DNA from: AC-49 sp963766605
GTDB lineage: Bacteria; Actinomycetota; Thermoleophilia; Solirubrobacterales; Solirubrobacteraceae
DNA length: 64,000 nt
Direction of reading: 5' to 3'
Assembly: GCA_963766605.1 (NCBI GenBank)
Contig: CAVYAT010000005.1
Coordinates: 620,001 to 684,000, forward strand
This document shows, piece by piece, positions 16,165 to 26,431 of the stretch (position 1 is the first letter of the stretch; each line of letters starts with the position of its first letter). Under the pieces are notes generated by a model that searched no databases, was not told where the DNA came from, and saw nothing but the letters and a program-made list of their open reading frames with translations. The position numbers were made by a program, and so were the translations under genes.

Positions 16165-17546
16165 GCCGGCACCTCCGCGCGCTGGGCGCGGACCGCCGCC
16201 AGCGCCGCGCCGAGAACGTCGGCCAGGCGGTCGATGTCGGCCCGCGAGCGCTGCTCGGTGATCGCGACGAGCAGCCCGTCGTCCTCCAGGGCGATACCCG
16301 GGTTGACGCCGGCGTCGCGGCAGCGGTCGAGCACCGCATCGCGCTGCGCGGTGCCGCCGGCGTCGAGCCGCACCGCGAACTCGCGGATCACCGGCTGCTC
16401 GTGCCAGGCCGCGACGCCGTCGATCGAGCACAGCGCCTCGCGCGCGTAGTGCGTCCGCTGCAGCAGCAGCTCGCCGAGCTCGACGAGCCCATCGCGCCCC
16501 AGCCACGCCAGATAGACCATCGCGCCGAGCGCGTTGAGCGCCTGCGCGGTGCAGATGTTCGATGTCGCCCGCTCGCGGCGGATGTGCTGCTCGCGCGTCT
16601 GGAGCGTCAGCACGAAGCCGCGCCTGCCGTCGACGTCGGTCGTCTCGCCGACGATCCGGCCCGGCATCTGGCGCAGGTGCGCCTCGGTCGCCGCGAAGAA
16701 GCCGAACGACGGCCCGCCGAAGTCCAGTCGGTTCCCCAGCGCCTGGCCCTCGCCGACGCACACGTCGACGCCGCAGTCGCCGGGCGAGGCGAGGATCCCG
16801 AGCACGATCGGGTCATACGCCCCGACGACGACACACTCGCTGCCCGCGCGCTCGTGGGCCGCGGCCGCCAGCGCGGCGACGTCCTCGACCGCGCCGAGCG
16901 CGTTTGGCTGCTGCACGAACACCGCGGCCGTGTCCTCGTCGATTGCCGCCGCCCACGCCGCGGCGTCGGTCACGCCGTCGGCCAACCCCACCTCGACGAT
17001 CTCGGCTCCGTAGCCGTGCGCGTACGTGCGCAGCGTGGCCAGCGACTGGTCGAGCAAACCGGCCGAGACGACGAACTTCTGGCGCTTGTTGGCCAGCCGC
17101 GCGAGATAGCCGGCGCTGGCCACCGCGCTGGGTCCCTCGTAGACCGACGCGTTGGACACCGGCAGGCCGGTCAGCTCGCTGATCGCCGTCTGGTACTCGA
17201 ACATCACCTGCAGCGTGCCCTGCGAGACCTCGGGCTGGTAGGGCGTGTACGGCGTGAGGAACTCGCTTCGCGACATCAGCATGTCGACGATCGCGGGGAC
17301 GTAGTGGTCGTACATCCCGCCGCCGGCGAACGTCAGCTCGTCCTGCGCCGACACGTTGCGCGACGCGAGCTCGAGCAGGTGGGTGAACACCTCCTGCTCC
17401 CCCATCGGATCGGGCAGGTTCAGCGGCGCGCCCAAGCGCAGCGCCGACGGGACCTGGCGCGCGAACAGCTCGTCGATCGACTCGACGCCGATCGCCGCGA
17501 GCATCTCCTTGAGGTCGGAGTCGGTGACTGCGGTGTAGCGACTCAC
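16161..17546 (-). CDS. gcvPA: Glycine dehydrogenase (decarboxylating) subunit 1
   Basis: The partner subunit of the split P-protein. The 461-residue protein begins RYTAVTDSDLKEMLAAIGV and contains FAGGGMYDHYVPAIVD, SRSEFLTPYTPYQPEVSQG, MFEYQTAISELTGLPVSNAS and LDFGGPSFGFFA, all diagnostic of GcvPA. Its GTG/ATG start region overlaps the gcvH stop by four bases and its own stop overlaps gcvPB, so the subunits are translationally coupled. No anomalies are seen. Confidence 0.95.
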   Translation of the reverse strand: MSRYTAVTDSDLKEMLAAIGVESIDELFARQVPSALRLGAPLNLPDPMGEQEVFTHLLELASRNVSAQDELTFAGGGMYDHYVPAIVDMLMSRSEFLTPYTPYQPEVSQGTLQVMFEYQTAISELTGLPVSNASVYEGPSAVASAGYLARLANKRQKFVVSAGLLDQSLATLRTYAHGYGAEIVEVGLADGVTDAAAWAAAIDEDTAAVFVQQPNALGAVEDVAALAAAAHERAGSECVVVGAYDPIVLGILASPGDCGVDVCVGEGQALGNRLDFGGPSFGFFAATEAHLRQMPGRIVGETTDVDGRRGFVLTLQTREQHIRRERATSNICTAQALNALGAMVYLAWLGRDGLVELGELLLQRTHYAREALCSIDGVAAWHEQPVIREFAVRLDAGGTAQRDAVLDRCRDAGVNPGIALEDDGLLVAITEQRSRADIDRLADVLGAALAAVRAQRAEVPA

Positions 17547-17929
17547 GAAAGCAGCGCGGCGTACGCCTCGTGGTCGAGCATCGCGCCGGCCTGACCGGGC
17601 TCCGACAGCCTGACCTTGACCAGCCAGCCCTCGCCGTAGGGGTCGTCGTTGATCTTCTCGGGCATGTCGGCCAGCGCAGCGTTGACCTCGACGATCTCGC
17701 CGCTCATCGGCGCGATCACGTCGGAGACGGCCTTGACCGATTCGACCTCCGCGTACGGCTCGCCGGCCGTGACCGTCTTGCCGATGTCGGGCGGGTCGAA
17801 GAACACGACGTCGCCCAGCTCGTCCTGCGCGTACCAGGTGATTCCGAACGTTGCGGTCTCGCCGTCGATCCGCGCCCAGTCGTGCTCGGGGTGGTAGAGC
17901 ACATCGGTCGGGTAGTTGGAATCGGCCAC
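17543..17929 (-). CDS. gcvH: Glycine cleavage system H protein (lipoyl carrier)
   Basis: Carries the aminomethyl intermediate on lipoate between the P and T proteins. The 128-residue protein has YHPEHDWARIDG at the N-terminus, the lipoylation lysine in EVESVKAVSDVIAP, and NDDPYGEGWLVKV near the end. GTG 17929 is chosen because AAGGAGA lies about ten bases upstream and the length then matches the family; the longer open frame reads into gcvT in a non-homologous frame. Four bases separate it from the gcvT stop. Confidence 0.95.
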   Translation of the reverse strand: MADSNYPTDVLYHPEHDWARIDGETATFGITWYAQDELGDVVFFDPPDIGKTVTAGEPYAEVESVKAVSDVIAPMSGEIVEVNAALADMPEKINDDPYGEGWLVKVRLSEPGQAGAMLDHEAYAALLS

Positions 17930-17933
17930 TGCC

Positions 17934-19022
17934 TCAGGTCTCCTTGGTCGAACGGACGAGCGGCCTGGACGCCACCACGGCGTCTCGCAGCGTACCCCGC
18001 ACGTCGATGGCAAAGCGCTCACCCACCGCCGCGCGATCGGCGGGCAGGTAGGCCATGCCGATGCCGATGTCCAGACACGGGCTCAGCGTGCCGCTCGTCA
18101 CGACGCCGCCGCCCGCGACCATGTCGCCGGGGCGCGCGATGCCGCGGCCGTCGAGCGTGAACGCGGCAAGCTTCTCGACCGGACCGGCCGCGCGGGCGGC
18201 GGCGACCGCCTCGGAGCCGACGAAGCCGCTCGCTTCGGTGCAGCACCAGCCCAGGCCCGCCTCGATCGGCCCACGCTCGCGGGTCAGCTCGTTGCCGTAC
18301 AGGGGCAGGCATGCCTCGGTGCGCAGCGTGTCGCGGGCGCCGAGGCCGACCGGAACGACGCCGCGGTCCAGCAGTGCGTCCCACACCGCGGGCGCGTGCT
18401 CGGACGCCATCAGCAGCTCGCCGCCGTCCTCGCCGGTGTAGCCGGTACCGCATACGAGCACCTCGTGGCCGAGCATCGCGAGCGTCGCCGCGTGCTTGCG
18501 CGGCGGCAGCGGCGCATCGCCATCGGTCAGGGCGCCGAGGATCTCGCGGGCCTGCGGCCCCTGGACGGCGAGCATCGCGTAGCGCGATGCGACGTCGGTC
18601 ACCTCGGCGTCGAAGCCCTCCGTCTGCTCGCAGAACCACGCGAAGTCGGTCTCGTGGTTGGCCGCGTTGGTGACGGTCAGCCAGCGGTCATCGGCGAGGC
18701 GGTAGGTGATGCCGTCGTCGATCACCCCGCCCTCAGGCGTGCACAGCACGGCGTAGATCGAGTCACCGACCGCGATCGCCCGCGGATCATTGCTGAGGAC
18801 GTGCGCGAGGAACTCCGCCGCCGCGGGCCCCGTCGTCTCGATCTCGCCCATGTGCGACACGTCGAAGACGCCGCACGCGCGGCGCACAGCGAGGTGCTCG
18901 TCGACGATCGAGCCGTAGCGCACCGGCATCTCCCAGCCCGCAAACGGGGTCAGGCGCGCGCCCGCCGCGACATGGCGGTCATAAAGCGCGGTGCGGCGCA
19001 GGATCTGGGCGTCGGAGGCCAC
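17934..19022 (-). CDS. gcvT: Glycine cleavage system T protein (aminomethyltransferase)
   Basis: Releases ammonia and transfers the methylene group to tetrahydrofolate. The 362-residue protein begins RRTALYDRHVAAGARLTPF, then GVFDVSHMGEIETTGP, the YTGEDGGELLM region with the folate-site residues, and GLGARDTLRTEACLPLYGNE. GTG 19022 places the start at the family's usual N-terminus; upstream codons lack homology. It is the first gene of the eight-gene minus-strand unit gcvT-gcvH-gcvPA-gcvPB-trpS-methyltransferase-scpA-scpB. The 85 bases upstream are too short and lack the features of a glycine riboswitch. Confidence 0.94.
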   Translation of the reverse strand: MASDAQILRRTALYDRHVAAGARLTPFAGWEMPVRYGSIVDEHLAVRRACGVFDVSHMGEIETTGPAAAEFLAHVLSNDPRAIAVGDSIYAVLCTPEGGVIDDGITYRLADDRWLTVTNAANHETDFAWFCEQTEGFDAEVTDVASRYAMLAVQGPQAREILGALTDGDAPLPPRKHAATLAMLGHEVLVCGTGYTGEDGGELLMASEHAPAVWDALLDRGVVPVGLGARDTLRTEACLPLYGNELTRERGPIEAGLGWCCTEASGFVGSEAVAAARAAGPVEKLAAFTLDGRGIARPGDMVAGGGVVTSGTLSPCLDIGIGMAYLPADRAAVGERFAIDVRGTLRDAVVASRPLVRSTKET

Positions 19023-19107
19023 TGCCGCTGAGGCTAGCGAACGTTCTTTTGCACGCGAACGCGCTGGTTCAAGTTTGGCAGCCCGCCAACCGACGTCAGT
19101 GAGAAGC

Positions 19108-21357
19108 ATGCGCCGTATTGCACGGATTTTCAGCTGGGGTCTTCACGAACCAGGTGCAGACTCCGCCACGGTGGCCAACGCGATGCGCGCACGGGCGTAC
19201 GCGTTGCTCCTGGCGACGGTTGCGGTGCTCGTCCTGATCACGCTGACCTTCCCCAACAACACCGGTCGTCATGTCGTCGGCCTGGCGGTGCCGGCCGCGC
19301 TCGCACTGGCGTCCGCGATCGTCATCGGCGTGCGTCGCGATCGCTGCTCGGCGCGCGCGCTCGACTGGATGACGCCGTTCACGACGGTCCTGATCAGCGT
19401 CGTCGTCGCGAGCGCCGGGCCCGGGTCGGTGCCCGCCTACGCGACGCTCTACAGCCTGATCGTCGTCTGTAGCGCGTGGTTCCAGCGCCCGCGCCTGGTC
19501 GCGGCCAACCTCGTCTTCATCGCCATCAGCTACGCCGGTGTCCTGACGATCACGCACGACGCCGGCCCGGCCCAGATCGACTGGCTGCTGGCGGTGACCG
19601 CGCTCGGCCTGCTCTCGCTGGTGATCCTCGGCCTGCGCTCGCGCGCCGACGGGCTCGTGGACGGGCTTCGCCTGCAGAGCGCTCAGCGCGAGCGGATCAG
19701 CTCGCTGATGGAGCGCGTGCTCGACGGCGCCGAGGTGTCGGTGATCATGGACGCGTGCGTCGAGGCGCTGGCCGACGGGCTGCTGATCAAGCGCGCGGCG
19801 ATCGTCGCCCCGGCCGCGGGCGAGCTGCGCTTCCGTGCCTGCTCCGGCTGGCCGATCGGGACGATCGGCGGGGTCTTCAAACTGCCCAAGGGCACACTGT
19901 CGCTCCAGGCCCCGATCCCCGGCCACGACAACGTGCTCGTCGCGCTCGCCGCGGCGCCGCGCCGCTTCACACGCGCCGACGGGGTCTACACCGACGCGGT
20001 GGCCGGGGTCGTCGCGTCGGCCATGGACCGCGCCAACGCCGACGCGGAGCTGCGCCGCCGCGCGTACTACGACCACCTGACCGGGCTGCCCAACCGCGCG
20101 CTGACGATCGAGCGCCTCGAGCGCGCGCTGCACCGTGCGGGCCACGCGGCGGGGCAGATCGCCGTGATTGCGCTCGACATCGACAACTTCCGCGTCGTCA
20201 ACGACTCGCTCGGCTACCAGGCCGGGGATGCGCTGCTGGCCGAGCTGCCGGCGCGCGTACGCCCGCAGCTCGGGCTGACCGACACGATCGCCCGCTTCGG
20301 CGGCGACGAGCTCGTGATCCTGTGCAGCGACGTCGAATCGCCGACGCACGCGTGCGAGGTCGCCCAACGGGTGCTCGACTCGCTGCGCGAGCCGTTCGTC
20401 ATCGACGGCAACGACTACCGGATCTCGGTGTCGGTCGGCCTCGCGGTGTCCGACGGCCACGACGGCGCCGACGCCAAGACGCTGCTGCGCGATGCCGACA
20501 CCGCGATGTACCGAGCCAAGGCGGCCGGCCGCGGCGGCTACGAGCTGTTCACCGACGCGATGCACGACCGCGCGGTGCTGCGCCTGCGCCTCGAGCGCGC
20601 GCTGCGCGGGGCGCTCGAACGCCGCGAGCTGACGCTCGTGCACCAGCCGATCGTCTCGATGGTGACCGGCGACCTCGTCGGCTGTGAGGCACTGCTGCGC
20701 TGGACCGACGCCGACCTCGGGACGATCTCACCGGCCGAGTTCGTGCCGCTGGCCGAGGAGACCGGGCTGATCGTCGAGATGGGCCGCTGGGTGCTGCACC
20801 AGGCGTGCGCGGACGCCGCGATGTGGGCGCGCGCCGGGCGCGCGCTGCGGGTCGGCGTCAACGTCTCGCCGCGCCAGCTCCAGGAGCCGGACTTCGCCAG
20901 CGACGTCGCCACCGCGCTGGCCGCGGCCCGCCTCGACGCGCGCTACCTGACGATCGAGATCACCGAGGGCGTGCTGCTCGAGGAGTCCGACCACACGCTG
21001 GCCCAGCTGCGCTCGCTGCGCGACATGGGCGTTCACCTGAGCCTCGACGACTTCGGCACCGGCTACAGCTCGCTCGCCTACCTGCACCGCTTCCCGCTCG
21101 GCACGCTGAAGATCGACCGCGCGTTCGTGTCGGGCCTCGGCCCCCAGGGCGACGCGACGCTCGTGCAGGCGATCGTCGCCATGGCCCACGCACTGGGCAT
21201 GGGCACGGTCGCCGAGGGCGTCGAGACGGCCGAGCAGCTCGAGCGCCTCACGCAGCTCGGCTGCACGCTGGCCCAGGGCTTCTACCTGGCCCGGCCGATG
21301 CCGGCCGGCGAGATCCCGTCGTTCGGGGTCGACGTCGTGCTGGCGCGCGCCGCCTGA
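19108..21357 (+). CDS. Membrane-bound GGDEF-EAL protein (c-di-GMP turnover)
   Basis: A 749-residue protein. The first 190 residues contain about five to six membrane segments, followed by a GAF-like region (residues ~200-310), a GGDEF domain with RFGGDELVIL at about residue 398, and an EAL domain with CEALLRW at about residue 527. The EAL part keeps NVSPRQL, ITEGVLLEE, LDDFGTGYSSLAYL, KIDRAFV and AEGVET, the metal and catalytic residues, so phosphodiesterase activity is likely. The GGDEF signature is GGDEL, and no RxxD inhibitory site precedes it. ATG 19108 has GAGAA close upstream. The net direction of activity cannot be told from sequence. Confidence 0.92.
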   Translation: MRRIARIFSWGLHEPGADSATVANAMRARAYALLLATVAVLVLITLTFPNNTGRHVVGLAVPAALALASAIVIGVRRDRCSARALDWMTPFTTVLISVVVASAGPGSVPAYATLYSLIVVCSAWFQRPRLVAANLVFIAISYAGVLTITHDAGPAQIDWLLAVTALGLLSLVILGLRSRADGLVDGLRLQSAQRERISSLMERVLDGAEVSVIMDACVEALADGLLIKRAAIVAPAAGELRFRACSGWPIGTIGGVFKLPKGTLSLQAPIPGHDNVLVALAAAPRRFTRADGVYTDAVAGVVASAMDRANADAELRRRAYYDHLTGLPNRALTIERLERALHRAGHAAGQIAVIALDIDNFRVVNDSLGYQAGDALLAELPARVRPQLGLTDTIARFGGDELVILCSDVESPTHACEVAQRVLDSLREPFVIDGNDYRISVSVGLAVSDGHDGADAKTLLRDADTAMYRAKAAGRGGYELFTDAMHDRAVLRLRLERALRGALERRELTLVHQPIVSMVTGDLVGCEALLRWTDADLGTISPAEFVPLAEETGLIVEMGRWVLHQACADAAMWARAGRALRVGVNVSPRQLQEPDFASDVATALAAARLDARYLTIEITEGVLLEESDHTLAQLRSLRDMGVHLSLDDFGTGYSSLAYLHRFPLGTLKIDRAFVSGLGPQGDATLVQAIVAMAHALGMGTVAEGVETAEQLERLTQLGCTLAQGFYLARPMPAGEIPSFGVDVVLARAA

Positions 21358-21366
21358 GCCGTCGGG

Positions 21367-22452
21367 CTACCGAAGGAACGGCGGGATGTCGATGTCGTCG
21401 TCGCTGATCTCCAGCGACGAGCGCTCGGTCTCGCCGACCGTCGGGCGGCGGTCACGCTGAGCGGCGCTGCGGTTGGCCTCCTCACGGGCCGAGCGCGGGC
21501 GCGCGCGGCCGTGGTCGAAGCCGGTGGCGATGACGGTCACCCGGACCTCGTCCGACAGGTCGTTGTCGAGCACCGCTCCGAAGATGATGTTGGCGTTCGG
21601 ATCGCTCGCGCCCTGGATGATCTCCGCCGCCTCGTTGACCTCGAACAGCCCGAGGTCGCGGCCGCCGGTGATGTTGAGCAGGATCCCGGTCGCGCCCTCG
21701 ACGTTCTCCTCGAGCAGCGGGCTCGAGATCGCCATCTTGGCCGCCTCGCCGGCGCGGTTCTCGCCTGCCGCCACGCCGATCCCCATCAGCGCGCTGCCGG
21801 CGTCGTGCATGATCGTGCGCACGTCGGCGAAGTCGAGGTTGATCAGGCCGGGGATCGTGATCAGGTCGGTGATGCCCTGGACGCCCTGGCGCAGGACGTC
21901 GTCGGCCTCGCGGAACGCCTCCAGGATCGTCGTGCGGCGCTCGACGATCGACAGCAGCTTCTCGTTGGGGATCACGATCAGCGTGTCGACGACCTCGCGC
22001 AGGCGCTGGATGCCCTCCTCGGCCTGACGGCCGCGCTGCGCGCCCTCGAACTCGAACGGGCGCGTGACGACGCCGACGGTCAGCGCGCCGATCTCGTTCT
22101 TGGCGATCTCGGCGATCACCGGCGCCGCGCCGGTGCCGGTTCCGCCGCCCTCGCCCGCGGTCACGAAGACCATGTCGGCGCCCTTCAGCGCCTCCTTGAT
22201 GTCGTCGCGCGACTCGGCCGCCGCGCCAAAGCCGACGTCGGGGTTGGCGCCGGCGCCGAGGCCCTTCGTCAGCTCGTGGCCGATGTTCAGCTTGATGTCG
22301 GCCTCGCACATCTGCAGCGACTGCGCGTCGGTGTTCGCCGCGACGAACTCGACCCCGCGCAGGCCCGCATCGACCATGCGGTTGACGGCGTTGGTGCCAC
22401 CGCCGCCGACGCCGACGACCTTGATCACCGCGAGATAGCTGCCCGTATCCAT
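21367..22452 (-). CDS. ftsZ: Cell division protein FtsZ
   Basis: The tubulin-like GTPase that forms the division ring. The 361-residue protein has KVVGVGGGGTNAVNRM, the tubulin signature VTAGEGGGTGTGAAPV, and the T7-loop region NLDFADVRTIM. It ends in a conserved acidic peptide, DIDIPPFLR, the docking tail for SepF/FtsW-type partners in Gram-positives, after a linker of about 45 residues. It is the last gene of the dcw cluster but is separated from ftsQ by 188 bases containing a good promoter, so it probably has its own expression. No ftsA lies next to it, as in other actinobacteria. Confidence 0.97.
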   Translation of the reverse strand: MDTGSYLAVIKVVGVGGGGTNAVNRMVDAGLRGVEFVAANTDAQSLQMCEADIKLNIGHELTKGLGAGANPDVGFGAAAESRDDIKEALKGADMVFVTAGEGGGTGTGAAPVIAEIAKNEIGALTVGVVTRPFEFEGAQRGRQAEEGIQRLREVVDTLIVIPNEKLLSIVERRTTILEAFREADDVLRQGVQGITDLITIPGLINLDFADVRTIMHDAGSALMGIGVAAGENRAGEAAKMAISSPLLEENVEGATGILLNITGGRDLGLFEVNEAAEIIQGASDPNANIIFGAVLDNDLSDEVRVTVIATGFDHGRARPRSAREEANRSAAQRDRRPTVGETERSSLEISDDDIDIPPFLR

Positions 22453-22536
22453 GAAGAGAAGTCCCGTCCGACCCTGAAGTTAGCGTTGAGGTTTTCGTCC
22501 CGGTTGCAGGGAGTTACGACCAGCGGGTCAGGACCC

Positions 22537-22565
22537 ACCGTACGGCCGCGTTCCGCGCCCGTCAA
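22537..22565 (-). promoter_or_regulatory. Predicted ftsZ promoter (-35 TTGACG, -10 TACGGT, 17-base spacer)
   Basis: On the minus strand TTGACG occupies 22565-22560 and TACGGT 22542-22537, separated by exactly 17 bases. It matches the housekeeping sigma consensus well (5/6 and 4/6) and lies in the only sizeable gap of the dcw cluster. The predicted transcript would start near 22530, giving a 5' leader of about 78 bases before ATG 22452. The remainder of the 22453-22640 gap shows no other clear feature. Confidence 0.65.
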
Positions 22566-22640
22566 TGCAGGATCCTAGTGCGCAACGCCGGTTGCAGTCG
22601 TCGGAAAGTCTCTAGTTGTGGGTGAGGGTTGGTCGGTGAG

Positions 22641-23435
22641 TCACCCCTCGACTGCTGGTTGAGGGTTGTCGATCGGCTCCAGACCACCGGCCCCGACTCG
22701 CTCGGGCACCGAGGCGTCGAGATAGGTCGCTCCGGCCGCCGCCGGGTCGGCGAGCACCCGCGCGATCGCCGCCCACTTGGCGGTCAGGCGCTGGCGCGAG
22801 CCGAAGTACAGGACAGGGCCGGCGCGCAGCTGCGCGCTGAGCCCACGCGGACCGCGGAAGATCGTGGTGATGTGGCGGCGCAGGGCCTCCGGAGCCGCAG
22901 CGGCGACGGCGATCTCACTGCGCACGCCACGTCCGGTGGCGAACCGCCCGCCGGGCGGGACACCGACGACGATCGCCGGCACGTGGGCGGCCGATACGCC
23001 GCTCAGCAGGCCGCCGTTGGCGCCGACGGCGCTCTGCTGGTTGTCGAACGTGAGCGCGGCGACGGCGATGTTCATGCTCACCGCGATCGTGACCGTGTGC
23101 GGCGGGTGAGTATGGATCGCGATGCTCTTGACGGCCGCAAACGGCGCCACGGCGCTGCGCAGCGTCGCCTCGTCGAGATCGAGGGTCGTCATGTCGCCTG
23201 CCGTGCGCGTCAGCGCGGCGCGGATCTCGGCGGCGCCGGGGCCGTGCACGCCGGTGATGTGCACGTGGTCGACCGACACCAGCGACGAGTCGCGCAGCCA
23301 CAGCCAGCCACCGGCGAGCGCGGCGGCGAGCACGGCCGCGATCGCCAGCGCCCTGACGATCCGGCGCCGCCCCCGCGGGCCGATGCGGCGGACGGTCAGC
23401 GTTCGGGGCAGGACGGCGCTGCGGGCGGCATTCAC
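22641..23435 (-). CDS. ftsQ: Cell division protein FtsQ/DivIB
   Basis: A bitopic divisome protein. The 264-residue product has a basic cytoplasmic N-terminus (RRIGPRGRRRIVR), one membrane segment (ALAIAAVLAAALAGGWLWL) and then a POTRA domain starting SLVSVDHVHITGV with GAAEIRAALTRTAGDM, followed by a beta domain. Sequence conservation in FtsQ is low; the identification rests on the topology, the POTRA pattern and the position between murB and ftsZ. The start overlaps no neighbour; the gap to murB is 31 bases. Confidence 0.9.
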   Translation of the reverse strand: MNAARSAVLPRTLTVRRIGPRGRRRIVRALAIAAVLAAALAGGWLWLRDSSLVSVDHVHITGVHGPGAAEIRAALTRTAGDMTTLDLDEATLRSAVAPFAAVKSIAIHTHPPHTVTIAVSMNIAVAALTFDNQQSAVGANGGLLSGVSAAHVPAIVVGVPPGGRFATGRGVRSEIAVAAAAPEALRRHITTIFRGPRGLSAQLRAGPVLYFGSRQRLTAKWAAIARVLADPAAAGATYLDASVPERVGAGGLEPIDNPQPAVEG

Positions 23436-23466
23436 CCCACGTGCTTCGACGCCGGTGGCCGTATCC

Positions 23467-24353
<887 letters not shown>

Positions 24354-24357
<4 letters not shown>

Positions 24358-25631
24358 GCGACGAGCCTGCGCGCCAGCTCGGTGACGTCACCGGCGCCCA
24401 TGACCAGGCACAGGTCGCCGTCGCGCAGCTCGATCGCGAGCTCGCGTTCGGCGTCGTCGAACGTCGGCGCGTAGCGCGCACCGGCGGCGTCGGCGACGAG
24501 CCGGCCGCTGACGCCGGGAAAGTCGGCAGCGCGCTCGCGTGCCGGATAGACATCGAGCACCCACGCGGCGTCGGCCTGCGCCAGCGCGGCGCCGAAGTCG
24601 TCCGCCAGTGCCGCGGTGCGCGAATACAGGTGCGGCTGGAAGACCGCGAGCACGCGCTGCGGCGCCCGCGCGCGGGCGGCGGCGATCGTCGCGGCGACCT
24701 CGGTCGGATGGTGGGCGTAGTCGTCGACGACCAGCGCGCCGGCGGCGTGGCGGCCCAGCTCCTCGAACCGCCGGCCGACGCCCGTGAACGCGCGCAGGGC
24801 ATCGATCGCCACGTCGCGATCGCCCCCGGCCCGTGTCACCGCCTCGAGCGCCAGTGCGGCGTTGACCGCGTTGTGGGCGCCCGGCACGGTCAGGCCGTCG
24901 AGCCGCGCGTCGACGACCGTCACGCGCTCGGCCTCGAGCGCCGCCGTCGCCAGAGGGCCGACCGGCGGGGTGACGATCGCGTGCTGTGAGCCGGCCAGGA
25001 ACTGCGCGAACGCCTGCTCGATATCGGCCAGCGTCGCGAACACGGCGTGGTGGTCGAGCTCGACGTTGGTGACGATCGCGATCTCGGGCTCCAGCGCCAG
25101 GAACGAGCGGTCGGACTCGTCCGCCTCGACGGCCAGCCACTCGCCGTCGCCCCAGCCCGCGTTGGCGCCGAGGTCGGGCACCTCGCCGCCGATCAGCCAG
25201 CCGGGCGCCAGCCCGCAGGCGCGCAGCGCGACGGCGACCATCGCGGTCGTCGTCGTCTTGCCGTGCGCGCCGGCGACGGCGATCACGCGGCGCTGGGCGG
25301 CGATCTGGCCCAGCAGCTCGGTGCGGCCATGGTCGGGCAGCCCGCGCGCGTGGGCCGCGACGCGTTCGGGGTTGTCGTCGGGGATCGCGGTCGAGTGGAA
25401 GACCTCGACACGGTCGCCGGGCGGGAGGTTGGCGATGTCGTGGCCGACGGCGACCTCGATTCCGGTCTGGTCGCGCAGCTCCTGCGCGTAGGGCGACCAG
25501 GTGCGGTCGGAGCCGGTGACCGTCGCGCCGAGGGCGTGCGCGGCGATCGCGTAGGCGCTCATACCCGCGCCCCCGAGGCCGATGAGGTGCAGCTCGCGTC
25601 CGGACCAGGCTCCCGCCCGCCCGGGGCTCAC
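24354..25631 (-). CDS. murC: UDP-N-acetylmuramate-L-alanine ligase
   Basis: Adds L-alanine to UDP-MurNAc. The 425-residue protein starts with the HLIGLGGAGMSAYA nucleotide-binding motif, has the ATP P-loop VAGAHGKTTTTAMVA, VEADESDRSFLAL, TNVELDHHAVF and DDYAHHPTEV, all typical of MurC. GTG 25631 is chosen because it overlaps the upstream gene stop as GTGA; a second GTG lies three bases earlier. The frame remains open upstream in an unrelated gene. It is part of the dcw cluster and is coupled to murB. Confidence 0.95.
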
Positions 25632-26260
25632 CACGTGTAGCGCTTCGCGTAGCTCTCCTGCAGCGACGCCTCGACCGCCTCGACGGAGCTGGCGGGCGCG
25701 GCGTGGTCGCGCGAGATCTCGGCCGGCCGCGCGAGCTCTTCGAGCACGGGCCAGGCGTCGGGCTGCCAGATCTGCGAGCGCATCAGCGCCTTGGCACACT
25801 GCATGAACGCCGTGCGCACCCGCACGCCGATCCCGGCCGGGCAGATCTTGCCGTCGAGCGGGACGTCGGCGAGCAGCGTCGCGTCGGTGGTGATCCACGC
25901 CTGGCCGTTGACGCGCAGCGTGTCGGTGCGGCCGGGGACGAGGAACAGGAGTGCGATCTGGCCCGTGTCGACGATGTTGGTCAGCGCGTCGAGGCGGTTG
26001 TTGCCGCGGTTGTCGGGGATCAGCAGCCGGTGGTCGTCGAGCACCTTGACCCAGCCCGGCGCGCCGCCGCGCGGCGAGCTCTCGCAGAGCCCCTCGATCG
26101 ACGCCGTGGCGACGACGACGAACGGCGAATGGGCGATGAACGCTCTGATGTGGCGGTCGAAGTGATCCATCTCCTTGGCCACCGAACGCGGCGTCGGCGG
26201 CTGCGTGTAGACGCCACGCAACTCCTCGCGTGTGGCGATCGTGTCGGCGAACGGCCTCAT
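25628..26260 (-). CDS. Pyridoxamine 5'-phosphate oxidase-like (split-barrel flavin-fold) protein
   Basis: A 210-residue protein (start ATG 26260; ATG 26269 is the alternative). The central part FVVVATASIEGLCESSPRGG followed by VLDDHRLLIPDNRGNNRLD and LFLVPGRTDTLRVNGQAWIT matches the PNPOx-like split barrel that binds FMN, of the sort annotated MSMEG_1061/FMN-dependent in actinobacteria. The C-terminus GVRVRTAFMQCAKALMRSQ is conserved in that group. The substrate is unknown. It sits inside the dcw cluster and overlaps murC by four bases, an unusual insertion that could link its expression to murC. Confidence 0.8.
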   Translation of the reverse strand: MRPFADTIATREELRGVYTQPPTPRSVAKEMDHFDRHIRAFIAHSPFVVVATASIEGLCESSPRGGAPGWVKVLDDHRLLIPDNRGNNRLDALTNIVDTGQIALLFLVPGRTDTLRVNGQAWITTDATLLADVPLDGKICPAGIGVRVRTAFMQCAKALMRSQIWQPDAWPVLEELARPAEISRDHAAPASSVEAVEASLQESYAKRYTW

Positions 26261-26319
26261 CGCCCACATGTTCGCACGCCAACATCCGGAACTTCCGCCG
26301 TCGGCCGGAGTTGACGTCA

Positions 26320-26427
26320 ATGATGCGTCGCCGCACCACCACACCGACCACCTGGCGGGCTCTGCCGACCCTGGTCGTGGTCCTCAGCTTCCTCGCGCTC
26401 GGCGCCCTCGCCGCGCTCGCGCACTGA
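26320..26427 (+). CDS. Possible 35-residue single-pass membrane protein
   Basis: ATG 26320 opens a short frame that begins with a basic Arg/Thr-rich stretch (MMRRRTTTPTTWRAL) and ends in one strong hydrophobic segment, LPTLVVVLSFLALGALAALA. A GGAG lies nine bases upstream. The positively charged N-terminus plus single hydrophobic helix is the usual shape of small membrane proteins. It is the only plus-strand candidate inside the dcw cluster, divergent from the PNPOx-like gene and convergent with the DHFR-like gene. I recognise no family, and it could be a chance frame. Confidence 0.4.
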   Translation: MMRRRTTTPTTWRALPTLVVVLSFLALGALAALAH

Positions 26428-26431
26428 GAAA

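Noticed and set aside
13795..16449. An 884-codon plus-strand frame
   Set aside because: It is antisense to trpS and gcvPB and has the Arg/Asp-rich composition of a shadow frame.
19039..19074. GAAC...GTTC sequences upstream of gcvT resembling an SOS (LexA) box
   Set aside because: The half-sites are six rather than four bases apart and the flanking pattern does not fit the actinobacterial LexA consensus.
19023..19107. Possible glycine riboswitch before gcvT
   Set aside because: The gap is only 85 bases and lacks the conserved glycine-aptamer pattern.
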